From Clavelina lepadiformis (Eukaryota; Chordata; Ascidiacea; Aplousobranchia; Clavelinidae), in assembly GCF_947623445.1 (NCBI RefSeq), contig NC_135245.1:14763501-14827500 (forward strand): a stretch of 64,000 bases of DNA. Direction: 5' to 3'. Positions within the stretch are counted from its first letter, which is position 1; each line of letters begins with the position of its first letter. The translations under genes and the position numbers were made by a program. The notes below the pieces were generated by a model. That model made no database searches and was not told the DNA's origin. It worked only from the letters and a program-made list of their open reading frames with translations. Shown here one piece after another: positions 11,921 through 25,800 of this stretch.

Positions 11921-13319
11921 AACACAATCTTTAACTTGTACACTTACAATAAAAGATTAACATAAGAAATCAATTAGTTCAAACTACATTGCACTAGACT
12001 AGTTTAACTACCATGCACGTGCTAGGCTAACAGACAAAGAAATGAACAGAATGTAGATTGTAGAACAAGGAACGACACTAATTTACGGAATGACGAACGC
12101 AACAATAATTAAGGGAAAGTGAGGAATTACGGAAAAATGCCAATACTAATTTACGGAATGCGATAAAATAAGGAATATTTTGAGTAATACAATTGGAAAA
12201 TATACCCGGTATTATTTACTTTAACCAGTTAAGTATAAAAAATATTTCTGTCGCAATGTGTTTTGAACTTTTCATAAGCTTTTAGACAAAATTTGAGTAG
12301 GTGAAATGATATATTTATTGTAGTTTTTACAGAATGAAGAAACTGAGGAACGTGACACTTATTTACGGAAAGTTAGAAATTACGGAATAATTTTCTATGC
12401 TTGTAAGCAGACGTTTTTAGATTTTGATTAACTTAAAATCGAACATACATCAAAAAGTTAACAGTAATTACAGTACACGTTTCTTTCACATACATCTGCT
12501 GATGAACTCAAATCCGTATAGAGAGAAAAGCACACGTAACACTTTGGTAATCTCACAACGATGTAGTTGTACACAAACGTCTTACTTACTCTTGCTGTTA
12601 CGTGACTCTTGACACGTCTTAAAGTGTCCTAGGTATAAACGAGTAGTTTTCGTAGCTTTTATACAGGGAAAGGAAAACTCTAGAAACATTTTCATCTTAT
12701 ATGATCATGCCGGTAAGGCGGTAACTTACAAATAAAACAAATTCAAACGAAATAAGATCATAGGCAAATTGGAATATGGGTAAGATAAATAGCCTACGTA
12801 ACACAACATTGTCTGAAAATTTATTCCGAAAATAATATATTTATTAGAATTTTATTTATTTATTTATTTATAAAAAATTCATTACCAAAAACAGTAAATA
12901 TGTGCCTAATTTACAGACGGAAGTGGTGAAGAATTCTTGAACTGCAAGTCGAAACTTCTTTCTTGGTGGATACATAGGCTACACAGATATGTATGTGAAG
13001 AAGTGCCGAATAAGAGGAAGATCCTGACAAAGTTCTATCTCTAATTTTGTAGCGTTCCTGTTTGATTATTTATTTCTATTTAATTCTGAGGAGCCTAACG
13101 TACCTTTTTGAAAAGTATTGTGATGATATGGTACATCTAAATTTTAAATTAGCCAATTATTCGACATCTATTTGTTTTCGTATCTAAGATACATAATTAA
13201 AACTTAATGCATTTCTATTTTCATATACTCAATAACTTAACGGACTACATTTTTGATTTTGTACATTGTTGAAGAGTACACTATTGTGGCGTTTGGATGT
13301 AATCAAATTAAACAAGTTC
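11921..13319. other. Intergenic with a short ATTT microsatellite
   Basis: No gene is recognised. The motif AATTTACGGAAT recurs several times between 12070 and 12390, which suggests a decayed repeat. A run of ATTT units lies near 12850. Confidence 0.35.
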
Positions 13320-13915
13320 TTTAATTGGCGTTTGTTAAGCAATTTTTGTGTCTCCAGTTAAATTCTATACAAATTTGAATGTATTGTTTCTAGTAATCCG
13401 TATTCAATCGTAGTTCCAAATCGACATGTGACGTAGTTAAGTGTGTCAAGTGGTTTTCTGTACCCGATGTAAATCGATTTTAATTCTTTGTGATAAAAGC
13501 TTAGAATGTAACATGGACGTAGATACGTGTCATTGTAAAGTAGAGGATGGCATTCACTGATTGGTCAATACGGCGAGTATAAAAGCTAATGTTTGGTCTA
13601 AATCTCTGGCCTCTCCCTTGGCTATTGCTTTTGTTCTGCTGAATTGAAGTTATTGCTGAATTATTCGGAATTGGAATCATTACTGAATTCGAGTTATAGC
13701 TTTGTTTAAATGTGAAAAGATGGTGTAAATGTTTCTAATTTGATACAACCTATTCGGACAATATAACAATTAGACTTTATGAAGTTGGTGTTGATTTGAA
13801 GAAACATCATAGAGACAGCAAACGCAACGGAGTCAAAGACAATTGTCTATAGGAGTCTAACAATAAGACTAATAGTCTTGGCTTTAGGCCAACCTAAAAG
13901 CAAGCCACACCACCA
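13320..13915 (+). repeat. Direct repeat with promoter-like sequence, copy 1
   Basis: This diverged copy pairs with 14710-15300. Conserved blocks include TTGTGTCTCCAGTT, a CCAAT-type GATTGGTCAATA, a TATA-type GTATAAAAGCTAA, GAAACATCATAGAGA, ACGGAGTCAAAGAC and TTGGCTTTAGGCCAA. A CCAAT box and a TATA box at fixed spacing inside a duplicated unit would suit a long terminal repeat. The copies lie about 1.4 kb apart. Confidence 0.5.
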
Positions 13916-14709
13916 TCCCCACACTATAATGGTCAAAGATACGGCATCAAGCTTGTGGTCGAAAGCGAAATCACGGTGTGAGAAGTTTGCGAAAACATGC
14001 AAGTTGGACGGTAATCCATGTACGTTTCAATTTGTCCCTGAAGCGGAGAGTCATATGTTTTCCTGTTTAGTCCGAATGGTCTTTGTGTTGTGCATGGGAT
14101 GCGACTAACTTTTTATGGTGCATTTTCAGGGCAATGGGACCATGAAGCTTTTTTGAGTTATTTCTGTGAGTTTTACAATGTCATTATTTGCGTTTGAAAA
14201 TAGTTTTTCAAGGTTCATGAACTAACATTCGTGAAGCGGCGACACGGTTCGTTGCGTTCACTGCTTAGGAAATTATTATCATTTAGACATTTTTTTTATT
14301 CATTAATCAACATGAAATAATCAGGCGGGAATGCAAAAGGAGATAACCTTCGCAGACGACAGTGTGTCCATGGTAATACAAAAAGTTACGCCAAACTTCG
14401 TTGGTAAATTGTAGTAGGGAACGAAGTTGGGCGCAACCCAACTCGGCTTTGCAATATGTCAAATACGTAATACAGTACACATCCCAATGCGTTACAGAAT
14501 TAATATGTGTTTATATGCAAGTCATTCCTAGGACAACTACTAATCACCAATAACTACGCCTTTGGATGAAATTCGTTAGTATCGAAGAATAGCCGTGAAA
14601 CGACGTCCAACCTCATCGTTCATCTCGCTCGGCTAAAGGAATGATATAAGCCGCAACGCCGGCATGTGACTGTGGCGGTCGTGATAGTAAATTGTAATAA
14701 TTTATATAA
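13916..14709. other. Segment between the two direct repeats
   Basis: This is the internal part of the putative LTR-like unit. Its largest frame runs 13878-14108 (76 residues) and shows no gag, protease or polymerase motif, so if it is an LTR element it is a short non-autonomous one. GTAATACAGTACACATCCCAA near 14467 recurs in similar form near 15343. Confidence 0.3.
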
Positions 14710-15300
14710 TTGGCATTCTAAATAAGCATTGTGTGTGTCTCCAGTTGGATGCAATTGAATATTTGAACAAGTTTATATTTCGTAGTTAAATCCGTTATTC
14801 AAACAATGAGTTCCAAACCGACGTACTGACATAGTTGAATTGTGTCAAGTGGCTATTGTGTTTCCCGATGCAAAATCGATGGTACTGTGGTGAAAAAGCT
14901 TAGATAGGTAGAATAAGGACACGTGTTACACGTGTCATGGTAAAAGTAGCATGTCTGTCGCCCATTGGTTGGATACAGCGGTATAAAAACTAAGGTTTGG
15001 TGAAAATCGCGCTTCTTGTCTCTTCTCATATTATCAGTTTACCTTCTGGATTATTCATTATTGAATTCAAGTGATAGCTCTATTTGAATGTGAAATGGTG
15101 ATGAAATTGTTTCTGATGTGACTACGACTATATTTCGGACAATATAACAATTTAGACTTTATGAATGTGGTGCTGATTTAAAGAAACAATTAGAGAAAGC
15201 CGGCGCAACGGAGTCAAAGACACAATTGTCTAGGAGTTCTAAAAGAAAGACTAAAAGCCTTTGGCTTTAGGCCAAACTTAAAACAATCATCATCGCCATC
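14710..15300 (+). repeat. Direct repeat with promoter-like sequence, copy 2
   Basis: This is the second copy of the unit at 13320-13915, with the same order of blocks: TGTGTCTCCAGTT, CATTGGTTGGATA, GGTATAAAAACTAAGG, ACGGAGTCAAAGACAC and TTTGGCTTTAGGCCAAA. Substitutions and small indels are frequent, so the duplication is old. Confidence 0.5.
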
Positions 15301-16867
15301 CCCCACATGACATTGAAGGATGTTGTTGCAACATGTCAAGTAATGCAGTGCACATCCCAATTCTTTACACTTCTACTACTGATACACCGACAGATTTTAC
15401 CAAATGGGCCCCTGACTCGATTTTAGCAAGGGGTCCTAACCGCTCCACCCAGCTTTAATGCGCTCCAGGTTAAAGCTCACGTGTATTGAAAACGTCTTTA
15501 GAATCTCAATGTAGCCTTCCTACTGTACGATAAGTTTTGTAAGCTTATATGTTTTCCACCATACACACACTGCATTAATTAGATACTCCGAAGAAGTGTA
15601 GCCTATGTGATAAATTTTATTTTCAATAGATTAAACCCTGGATAAACCAACACCGAATCTATACTTCAAAGAGGCTGGTAAAACATAAGAGGTCAAAGGG
15701 TCGGCAGTCTTGTACTCGCTTCACTCAAAGTTAGCTTTGGACATGAGCCTATTCGAAACAGGAATATATTTCGCCCATAGTTGGGGATCCTTAAAGTCTG
15801 TCAAAAAATGAAAAAAACACCACCAATCCGACGTGAAGCCAAATTAAAATGAAATTTAGTGTGTCCGAAAATGCAAAATGTTATTTTATTGGCCTGATGT
15901 TGCCAATTTATTCAATAAATGTTTTCATAAATCAGGCGATAAACAATTAGGGTTAAGTTCACAACTCTAAAGTACAGGTACCAAAATACGTTTTTTGTCG
16001 GTATCGAGTAGGATACTTATTGGTATGTTTGACATATTTTTCCAAAGTACCGTTACTGACGGTATTTTCTAAGTTCACAGCGCCAGATTTACATGGTGGA
16101 GTACCCTGGGGCCCTTTAATTCAAGTGCATATTTGCCAAGTTTAGTTTTATAAACTATTGCAAATTATTTCAAATATAGACTAGAGCTAGCTGTTGTCAC
16201 ATTACGGTAAAGATTTGGATTTGGTCAAAAACTCAAGTGTAGGCCTAACAGCATTTTACGGCAAAAAGCAGCGGGGTCTAAATGTAGTGCTGAAAGTACT
16301 AACTGCTCACCACTGGTCACTTAACACTAAAAATGTCAAACACAAACAAGTAAAAGTGTTGTGTTACTAAACGTTTGACGAAAACACACTGTTAACATCA
16401 TATTCCGCTTGCAAGAAGTGGAGTTTGTACTTAACATTGATAAGAAAACTTGTAAGGCATTTGATAATTTTGTTGCAAAATAATCACAATTAAAAACCAA
16501 ATGACAATAATGTGTTTGCGCAAGATCCTAAACGGGGCATACAAAAAGTATGACATTCCTGTTGGCTGCCGCTTCAATTACATTAAGACATGCTGTAAAT
16601 AACGATATGACGGTGAATTTCACAGCTCAATAGTAGCGTACATTTGCATAAATTCACTAGTAAGCAAATTTGGATAGGATATCACGATCAGGAATACGAT
16701 AATAAGCATGAAATTAATTGTGTATACAGTACACCTACAGTGACATGAAAATCAGGACAAACATTACTGTACAATCTCCAACCACGGCTATTGCATCAGC
16801 TTAAAAAGCAAAAATATTATAAAACCGAAGTTTTGAGAAAAAAACTTGGCAAGACAAAAAACAGCTT
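15301..16867. other. Intergenic downstream of TECPR2
   Basis: No gene is recognised. The TECPR2 3' untranslated region should lie at the high-coordinate end. A 10-bp direct repeat, TAAGTTCACA, at 15954-15963 and 16070-16079 brackets a 106-bp segment that may be a small insertion. Confidence 0.4.
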
Positions 16868-19800
16868 TCATATAATCTCCCATGTGAGGTCATCAACTTG
16901 GCTTGTATTGCCAACTTGGGAAAGTTTTTTGTCCTTGAAACTGTCACTATCAGATGACGACGTCCCGTCATCAAGCATGGCTTCAATCAGCGGAGGACAG
17001 TAGATATGGGTCCGGTGATATCTCAGAAGATTGTCAGCATCAAGTGCAAATAGCTCGTCATACGGTGTCACTGAGGGTATGTATAGGAATTATGATGCAG
17101 CCCATTGGCATAAATGCGGCTTGCTTGGTACATAAGGTCAAAAGTGCCACGCCATGTATTATATATTAACCAATAGTAGGCCTACAAAACTTCTTTGACG
17201 GCATAGAACATGAACTGCGTCTTTCAGAAAAGCATATTTTATTAAATGTTTTAGGGTGAAGCCTACTACACAAAGCCTTAATTAAGTGTTTGGCAACGCT
17301 ATTTTCTGAACCTTTTTCAAGAAATTAAACACGTTAAATGTGCCGGAAAATACGTTACCTGCTAAAGTCATACCAACTACAACTAAGCTGTACCACTTCA
17401 GTTGATAAAAACAAGACCCACTCACCAGCAAGTTGATGAAAGTCTCCAGGTATTTTCTTCCAGTAATCACCAATCGCATCGCCCTGAGTGATACCATATC
17501 TCTTTAGGAGTGATCCATCAGTGCAAAGCGCCCGAACTGCGTGATTGCTTATTACGATTTGTTTGACTGTTGCTCCTATAAAGTAATTTGCATCAATTTT
17601 CAAACAGTGCATTACAGAGCAAACCTCAAGTGTTCTGCATTCTGTCTATGAGCACCTTTACTTATTATTATTATTAAAATAATAGAAAATGATTTATTAA
17701 AATTTCAATACGTAAATCTTCTGGACAAATCGTAGGTTTGCAAAATGAAAAAGTTCTAAAATAAGAGATGGTCTTTTGAAATTTAAAATAAAAGTTCATT
17801 TTCTTCTAATAGAATAATAAGAAACTGAAGGTGCTTTGCATGGGGTAAAATATATATTTCTTAAACAACAACTGTCTGGTTGATCCGATAAATAAACTTT
17901 GGTGAATTTTTTTGGGTCTAAATTAAGTAACTTTTTTAACAGCAGTAGCGCAACTGAATGTCTGACTCAATCAAGTAACCATCTCTGAGTACAGGTGAAT
18001 GAAGAAACATGGAATTGAAATGGAAAGAAGTAAACGCACGTGCTGTACTACACAATAGCACTCACATCCTTTCAAAAAATCAATTGCAATTCAGTGCAAT
18101 TGCACTTTAATGAACTACATTATACAACATTAAATATGTCTGATGGTGATCTCAGTAAGATATCATTACCTGGGACCGGTTTCCAAATATGTCCTACTGG
18201 CATTTCATTGGTGACCCCAACACGGACGTAAGGAATTCCTTGATCATTGATTGCCCATACATTGAGGTCAGAAGGACCACATATAACCTTGAATATGCGG
18301 CAAAATAACTATTTCTTTGCAAAGGTATAAAATAGAGTTACCATAATTGTTACTTCTGATTGTTTTGTTCAGTCTCGCAGTAATTAGACGTCAGCAACTA
18401 GTAGAAATCAGTTACCACATTGCTATGAATGTGCCATTTCCGTAAGTATCATGAATTTCAACAAGGTATGCAGACATACACGGATAAAGAAAAAGGAAAC
18501 AACAAACTTTAAGAAAAATTCCAAAATAAATATAAGTTGAAATAGTTTTGTTGAATTAAACACTTTGCCGTTGTATAATAACCACATGCCAACATATTGT
18601 AAATTACTGATATTCATTATTTACAACCACTACAGCGAAAAGAATGACAAATCCATACTAGAATATTGAAACACAAGAAAATTTATACCTGAGTAAAAGT
18701 GGAACCAGCTGTAGGACAACCATCTAATTTTAGCCAAGCGGGTGACATGGTCTCATGCGACTCAGTAACGATTGTCCCCATTCTGACAAATATGCTGCCA
18801 GATTGATCAACTGCCCAGACCGATTGCAACCCGCAACTGACATTTATCAATTTGTCATCTGTATATAAGGTATACTGACTAAAGGTACAATATATCTGAA
18901 TTTAACCAAAGGTGATTCATTTCTATCTATTACTGATTATTTATTGACAACCAAGTTAACTTCTATCTGATAGATACAATTGCTTTGCGGGTAGCAATAT
19001 TGTTAAGAAAATGTAACAAACCTAACTGGTTGTTCACTTTGACATGGTTCCAGTTTCTACCGGAAGGAGTTGTTGGTGATATACCAGACCGTACAAAAAT
19101 ATCTCCGGACTCTAAAACCATCCATAGCGCCTCCCTCGATGCTGAGATACACAGGATGGAAGAGGAAGTATCATCTGGAGGGGAAAGAGCAACTCCCTTG
19201 TGCTGGTTGGTTTTTGATGAAGGGAAACAAATAATCTCTCCTTTTGACTGAGCAACCCATATGAAGCCTAGAATAAAATCTTTTCTGAGTGAATGGAAAA
19301 AGATCTTCCATTATTCCAAGAATTACAACCGTAGGATATTACCTTGCCACACTGAATCTTCAGGAGAAAACAAGGAAGAGGAGGTTATGTGACTCCAGGT
19401 TGTAGATGAAGCTACTCCGCTTATACTTAAATGCTTCCAAGCATTTCCTTTTTATGATTAGCAACTCGTTGTTAATTACAAAAAACATCACATAATAACG
19501 TCAAACACGCTACGTTCATAATAAATAGGTCATGATAGTTTTTTAGTTTGTAATATTTTCAAGTTTATTACCACAAAATTATATATGGAAGCTTTATTAT
19601 ATTAACATGGTCCTTGAGCAATAGCAATTAACATTAATACCACAATGGAAAGTATTCAATATACCTGTCACACGCTCTCTCGTCATTCGCAGTTTGTTGT
19701 CATCAGTTGCGACCCAAATTCCTTGCAAACTGAGAGCAATGTTTGTGACTGAAAGCGGATGGGCCGATCTTCCAAGTTTCTGAAAAACATATGTCAAATA

Positions 19801-22800
19801 CTATATCCCACACCAGGATACAACATAATAATATCAGAAAAACCGTACAACAAATACATATATTATATAGCGTTTAGCAATTTTTAGGACCTACCCTGAC
19901 AGCATGACGTAGCAGAATTTCATGTAAGTTTTGTTAAATAAGCACTAAATGGCTAACTCAAAATATGTAATTACCACTCTGATACTTCATTATGAAATGT
20001 TAATTCCTTTTAGTCTTTTTTCAATCACCAAATTATACTTATATTTGAATATATATTTCTGCTTTTTTCAAAAAAAATAAACCAGAAAACAGTTGCCTGG
20101 TGGAATAGCTAAGGAATTTTAGTGTAAAGTTTAAGGAATGTTAAGTGAAAAAAACTAAATCCTGTCCTATAATATCAAAACCATGATATGCATATTTTGC
20201 CCCTACCAGAAATGTTGTATGCTTCTCTTCATATAAATACTGATTCATGTAGACCTGTAAACATCAAGTAGGGGGGTCAGCGGATGTATGTAATGGATTC
20301 TCTATTGTGTATACAATCTACATTCTTCAATATTAATCGTAAGACAGGGTCTGATATTTATCTAACCTCCCACCAATGATGTCCTTGTGGAATGCTTGTA
20401 GTCACTCTTGATCGGCACCAAAGTCCACCCTTGTCATCCACTGCCCACAGTGTTTTCTTGTAATCTGACGCAATTAACCTCACTTGGAGCTGCTGTTTTC
20501 CAAAGGGTTGTGGTGAGTCGACTGAAAAAAAATTTGCAATTAACATTACATTTTTATTTATGCGCTTTGTATGTATCACAATTCTCTTCAACTTACTATT
20601 ATAAAACAGCTGTAATTAATTTGAGGTGCCATAACGCATCTATAGAGCTAAACATAAATCTCACCAGCATGCCAAGTGTTAGCGGTATCAACATCAGTCA
20701 AAGCTTTGCAAAGCAACTGACCACTTGTAGTAAGCACCCATATGACATCACAGGTTAGAGCGACATGCTTAACCTGTGCAATATAAAAATAACTTTGACT
20801 GGCAGAAAGAGAACTATCAAAATATAATTGTATTGCGCATATTTCAGGTTAAATTAAATCCAAACGAATAAAGCACAACCTTTCACAGGCACAACGAAAA
20901 CTTTGAAAAGTTACACGTTTTTTATGTTCTTTTAATTAGACAGAATCTAATGTCAAAAATACCATGTTGTTTCCCTCATAAATTTACTAGTATATGAATT
21001 GTAAACAAATATAGCCTATTAAACTCAAACGTGCAAAAAAGTAGAAAACCTTGGCATCCTCTATTTTGTCATTTTTAACAAACTTGACATCCACAGTATA
21101 CTGCTGTTGCATGCTTGGCTCTGATCTAGACAAACCAATTTCCCTTAAAAGGTGTCCATCAGAGGTAACTATCCATGCTTCAATTGTACCCAAGCATACA
21201 AATGAACATTTTGAAAGCACCAACTTCCACTCTAAGTGGACTTCTGTTGAATGCAAGCGATCTTCTGTAAGCTCCAATGGCAAGCCGGCAGCATAAACGT
21301 TCCCTCTACCAGTGACAATCCATGCAAAATCGCCTGCAAAACAAGCAAAACTTAAAATGAAGTTAGTAGTAGTAAACACACATATATCTGGCTAATTAAA
21401 GAAAAGCATAAAGCAGGTGCAGTTTTCATGAAAAGCGCAGTGTTTATTGAAGTCATGATTTTCCTCAAAAAACCTGATGGTGCTAAGGCAATCTGAACAG
21501 CTTTCTTGGCAAATTTGTTCCAAACATTGCTGCTGGCTTCATCTGATGTTTCTTCTCTGTAGTAAATACGACTTGTATTGCTGACGCAACAAATCATTTC
21601 CCCAGAACCTAACACAGATTAAATAAAAATAAAACGATTTTGAAAGACTTTTTTCACATATCTATGACAAAAAAATGATTTTATAAAACTAATTTGAAAA
21701 TTTTTATTGAAAATTACCTGCCAAAGATAAAATGGCTGAACCAGGAAATGGGCTTATACTCCACATGTCAGAAGACTTAAGTGCCTCTCCAGATGGACCA
21801 TAGAGCTCGGGTTTCATCTGAACCAATTTCTAAAAAAACCACATGACAAGAAAAAATGATAAATGATTAGATTAGACAAATGATTAGAAAAATAAAAGAT
21901 TGTCAAACTGTGTACTTTGAAATATTGTTCATCATCAGTAACCGGCTGATCAATATCAGAAGGCTGTTGAACGTTGAAAACCATTGGCTCTATTGATTGT
22001 TGACTCTATGGAAATTCAATAAACATAGTGACATGATAAAACCTTTCAACTTAATCTTGCCACAACTACATTTCTAAATGCATACACAATTATGTTGATA
22101 AAGCTGCAACACAGGGTATAATTTTAAAAACTTGTCGGCTAGATGTAAGCACAGACGGATGACAACATTTATGAAGTTATACTTATTTCATCATTTGAAC
22201 TATATAATGTTAACCAAACCCATTAAGTGGGAGGTCCTTTGAAACATTTAAATTAATCATTTATCTTCAAGTATTACTAGTATGTTTTAGTTAATTCTAA
22301 TGTGAAAGACTATCCAAATAAATTCATGGTTCATTTTGATTTATTTTCTCACCTCAGTTTCAGAATCCTCTTCACTGTTAAAATCACCCCCACCATCCAC
22401 TTTGTAAATATCAATATCTGGACTGCGAGGATTAAAGTCATTATTTTCTTTCAGATTGGTCATTGTATTATGAAGATTGAGATGCAATGAATTGGATGCA
22501 TGCTCTGTGCCCAAGAATAAGTTGTTTGACCCTGATGCTTTGTTATTTATAGCACTTGAAGAAATTGCATCAGTTGTGTGATAGTTAAGATGAGCTTTGA
22601 GTTTGGACTCGCTGCCAAAGTCAAAGTCTGGAGACACAGTAATTTGTTCCACATTGACATCTTCAATATTTTCCACAGATAAGTTGGTTTCAGAACAAGT
22701 TGACTGATTGCATGAAAGAGTGCGTTCGATGCTGACAGTTTTGTTTTCAAAAACTGGCAGATCATTGTCAACAGGAACTTCAAAGTTTTCGTTTTTAGTC

Positions 22801-25800
22801 TCTTTTCTTGTAAGCAAATATTGGATCATGTTATCACCATAATGTGCTGATGAAATGGCATGAACTTTCTTTTCATCATTGTCACAAATTTTGACGTTTG
22901 TTTCCATAACTCCATCGATATTCTGCAGGAAAAACGTAATTTAGCAAAAAACATTATGAATGTCTAAGAAAAAAACAGATATATAAGTAATTTGCATTTT
23001 TAGATGTGGGCAGGGTTTGTATTTGTGTTGGGCTTTCATGAAGCCGAAATCACGTAGAAATAGGGATTACTTAATACCGGATTAAATACACTACATGATG
23101 CCTGGCTTTTTAGCCTGGGTCCTGACAGCACTTAAGTACTGTACAGTACCAAGCACGCTACTGCTACGTTGAAGAAGATTCCAGATAACTCCACAACAAG
23201 AAAATCTTTGTTGTCGATCCATGATGCCTGGAAACTTAAATAAATTGCTTGGAATCCGAACCTTTAACAGTGGCGTAAAACTAAGACATTAGACAATAGC
23301 CCAGCGGTATTGTACGATACAGTTGTAACAGACGAAATTTTGTTGCTCACATGATGCAATTAATCCAAATTAAATTTACCATTAGTTCATCCATGTTTAA
23401 TCTGATGATCCACATTCTATCGCAATCAAGGAAGTTATCAAGGATTTGGAGGGGAAATTTATGATTAGTCATGAACAATTAGAGTAAGGGAGTGAGTGTT
23501 ATAGTGTTACTTGTTAGCAACACCATTAAAGTGTATCAAATGCTTTGGTGCATGTTACATTTTGCGTTCTTTAAATGCACTGCAATAGGAAATGACATAG
23601 GTGGTACATAAAACAAATATTAAAATTTTTTTTGCATTTGTGACTTTTTAATCCTCTAAAGAGATTAATGAACCTTTTTATTGTCTTGCTGCAATCCATT
23701 GTTTATAAATGCATCATCTGAAGAAAGTGATTCATTTGAAGTTTTCAATGCCATATTTCCTAAACTTTTCTCTGTTTAGAGAAAGTTAACTATATAATGA
23801 CTGTTAAACTAAAATTTTTTTATAGTTTTTAAAAAACTACTTAAAATCACATCCAACTAACACTAACACGTCGTAAACCACAAACTTTTTTGCCATTTCT
23901 TTTTCCTCTTGGAACTGAAAACAATATCTTCATCTGCTGGTTTGACAGCAATATTCTCAAATCTATATATTTTGTTAGGGAAACTGTCATCCTGGTTTCC
24001 TTTATCGATCTATAAAATATATTAAATATGATCATAATCTTTAGGATTGCATAACATCACCTACATAAACTATACATAAACCGTACCACCTATTGACAGC
24101 AGACAGTAATGAGGTTCATTTATGCCTTTTTTCGATCCTTGGTGATTGATTTTATGCTATACTTGTTTTTAATATTTTGCTATTCATACCTATATGAAAA
24201 CATAGAAAACAAAAAATCAATATTTCACCTCTGGGATTGCGACTTGTACTTCAGGTTCTGCACATTTTAGTTCCACGAGTTCCAATATGTCATACATTAG
24301 GGCTTTTACAATGACATCTATGGAAGTTATATCAGGCTCATAAATACTTTCCTTTGATGAGCTAGCTTCTGAAACTGATCTGCGATGAAAGAGCTGATTC
24401 GTGAAGTTCATCACAGGTTTTGAAGACACCATTGTCTTTAATTCTTCAGCCTTACAAATGTCATAGAAATAATAGCAATTTGCCTATCAGGTACTACACT
24501 ACATATTTTGGACATCAAGTTAACCAAAATCATACGCGTAAAAAGCTTGAATGAATTTACAGTGAAAGAGCTAAAAAAGAAATATTTGCCTTTTAAATAG
24601 ATGAATGCAATAAATAACTTGAAGCACACCTGAGCTTGTAATTTAGTAGCGATCTGATCCACCTTGAGTGTTCCCATCTTCGACTGAAGTTGTCCGATAA
24701 CAGGTGGCAGATTTATCTTCATTCCAGAGATAGATGCTTTCATTTCCTAAGAAATGCAAAATAAACTTTGTACAACTTTCCATGTACCGGCAAAATGTAA
24801 TTTTCTAAATGCTTCTTGAATTGTTTGTTCAACAAACAATGCCCGTAAATTACCATAAATTTGTTTGCACCTTTGCTGCCATGTACAGGAGAACTCAAAC
24901 CTAAAAATAACATATTTTAATCATCACCATTTTTAGCTAAAAACAGAAACAACTTCCACCTGAATTCATTTGTAAATCAAACAATGTATGTGCACAAATT
25001 ACTAAATTGAATACCACACGACATACCTCAGTGACTTTAGCACACACATGCTTTTTGGCACTTAAAAAAAAAATTAAACTAGGAGATTTTTACACAAAGT
25101 TTTACCTGTCCAGCTATCGTCAGGTTTATATGCAATCCTGTGCAACTTTCTACCAGTGCAAAGAACAAAGATCTCATCTTCTGTAACTTTTACATCGATT
25201 ACATCTTCCAAACCATGCATTTCTCCTACTATGCTGTTGTCGATATGATTCATTACATATAATGAGGAGCCTGAAATTTATCAATTTATATTTCACTAAG
25301 CTGCTATTAACCGAATACATAGGCACGTAATTAATATACTTATGACATGACTGGTCACTTTGCTGCAAATAATCAAGACATAAAGATGGTCACTAGCAGT
25401 AGGAATATGTACTTACCATATAAAGATAGTAAACAATCTGTGCCAAACAAATGTACAATCCCAAAAGATAATTCTTTTTTTGATGAATGTGCTCCAGTAA
25501 TTTGCATTTTGATAGGATTCATAACGTTTTCTATTAAGTGTTTCATTTTGATTGTGCGCATAACTGTTCCACTGGTGTTAGCCACCCAAACACGTAAGCC
25601 AGGTCTCGTTGCAAATACAACTAGTTCTTCCATAGCGACGGTGTTCGAATTAAAGCATGCTCCAAACCTCCCCCTGCACAGATCATAAAAATAACACTGT
25701 GTACTGATATCAAAACAAAACCATTCACAGTGTCTTATTTATAAGTACAATTGTAAATTGCAAACCAAACTTTCAAGTGCTTTACCTTTCTATCAAAGCA

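Noticed and set aside
13878..14108. A 76-residue frame as a retroelement gag gene
   Set aside because: No zinc knuckle, capsid-like or protease motif is visible, and the start overlaps the end of the direct repeat.
25347..25688. A 113-residue plus-strand frame
   Set aside because: It is the antisense shadow of a TECPR2 exon encoding FATRPGLRVWVANTSG.
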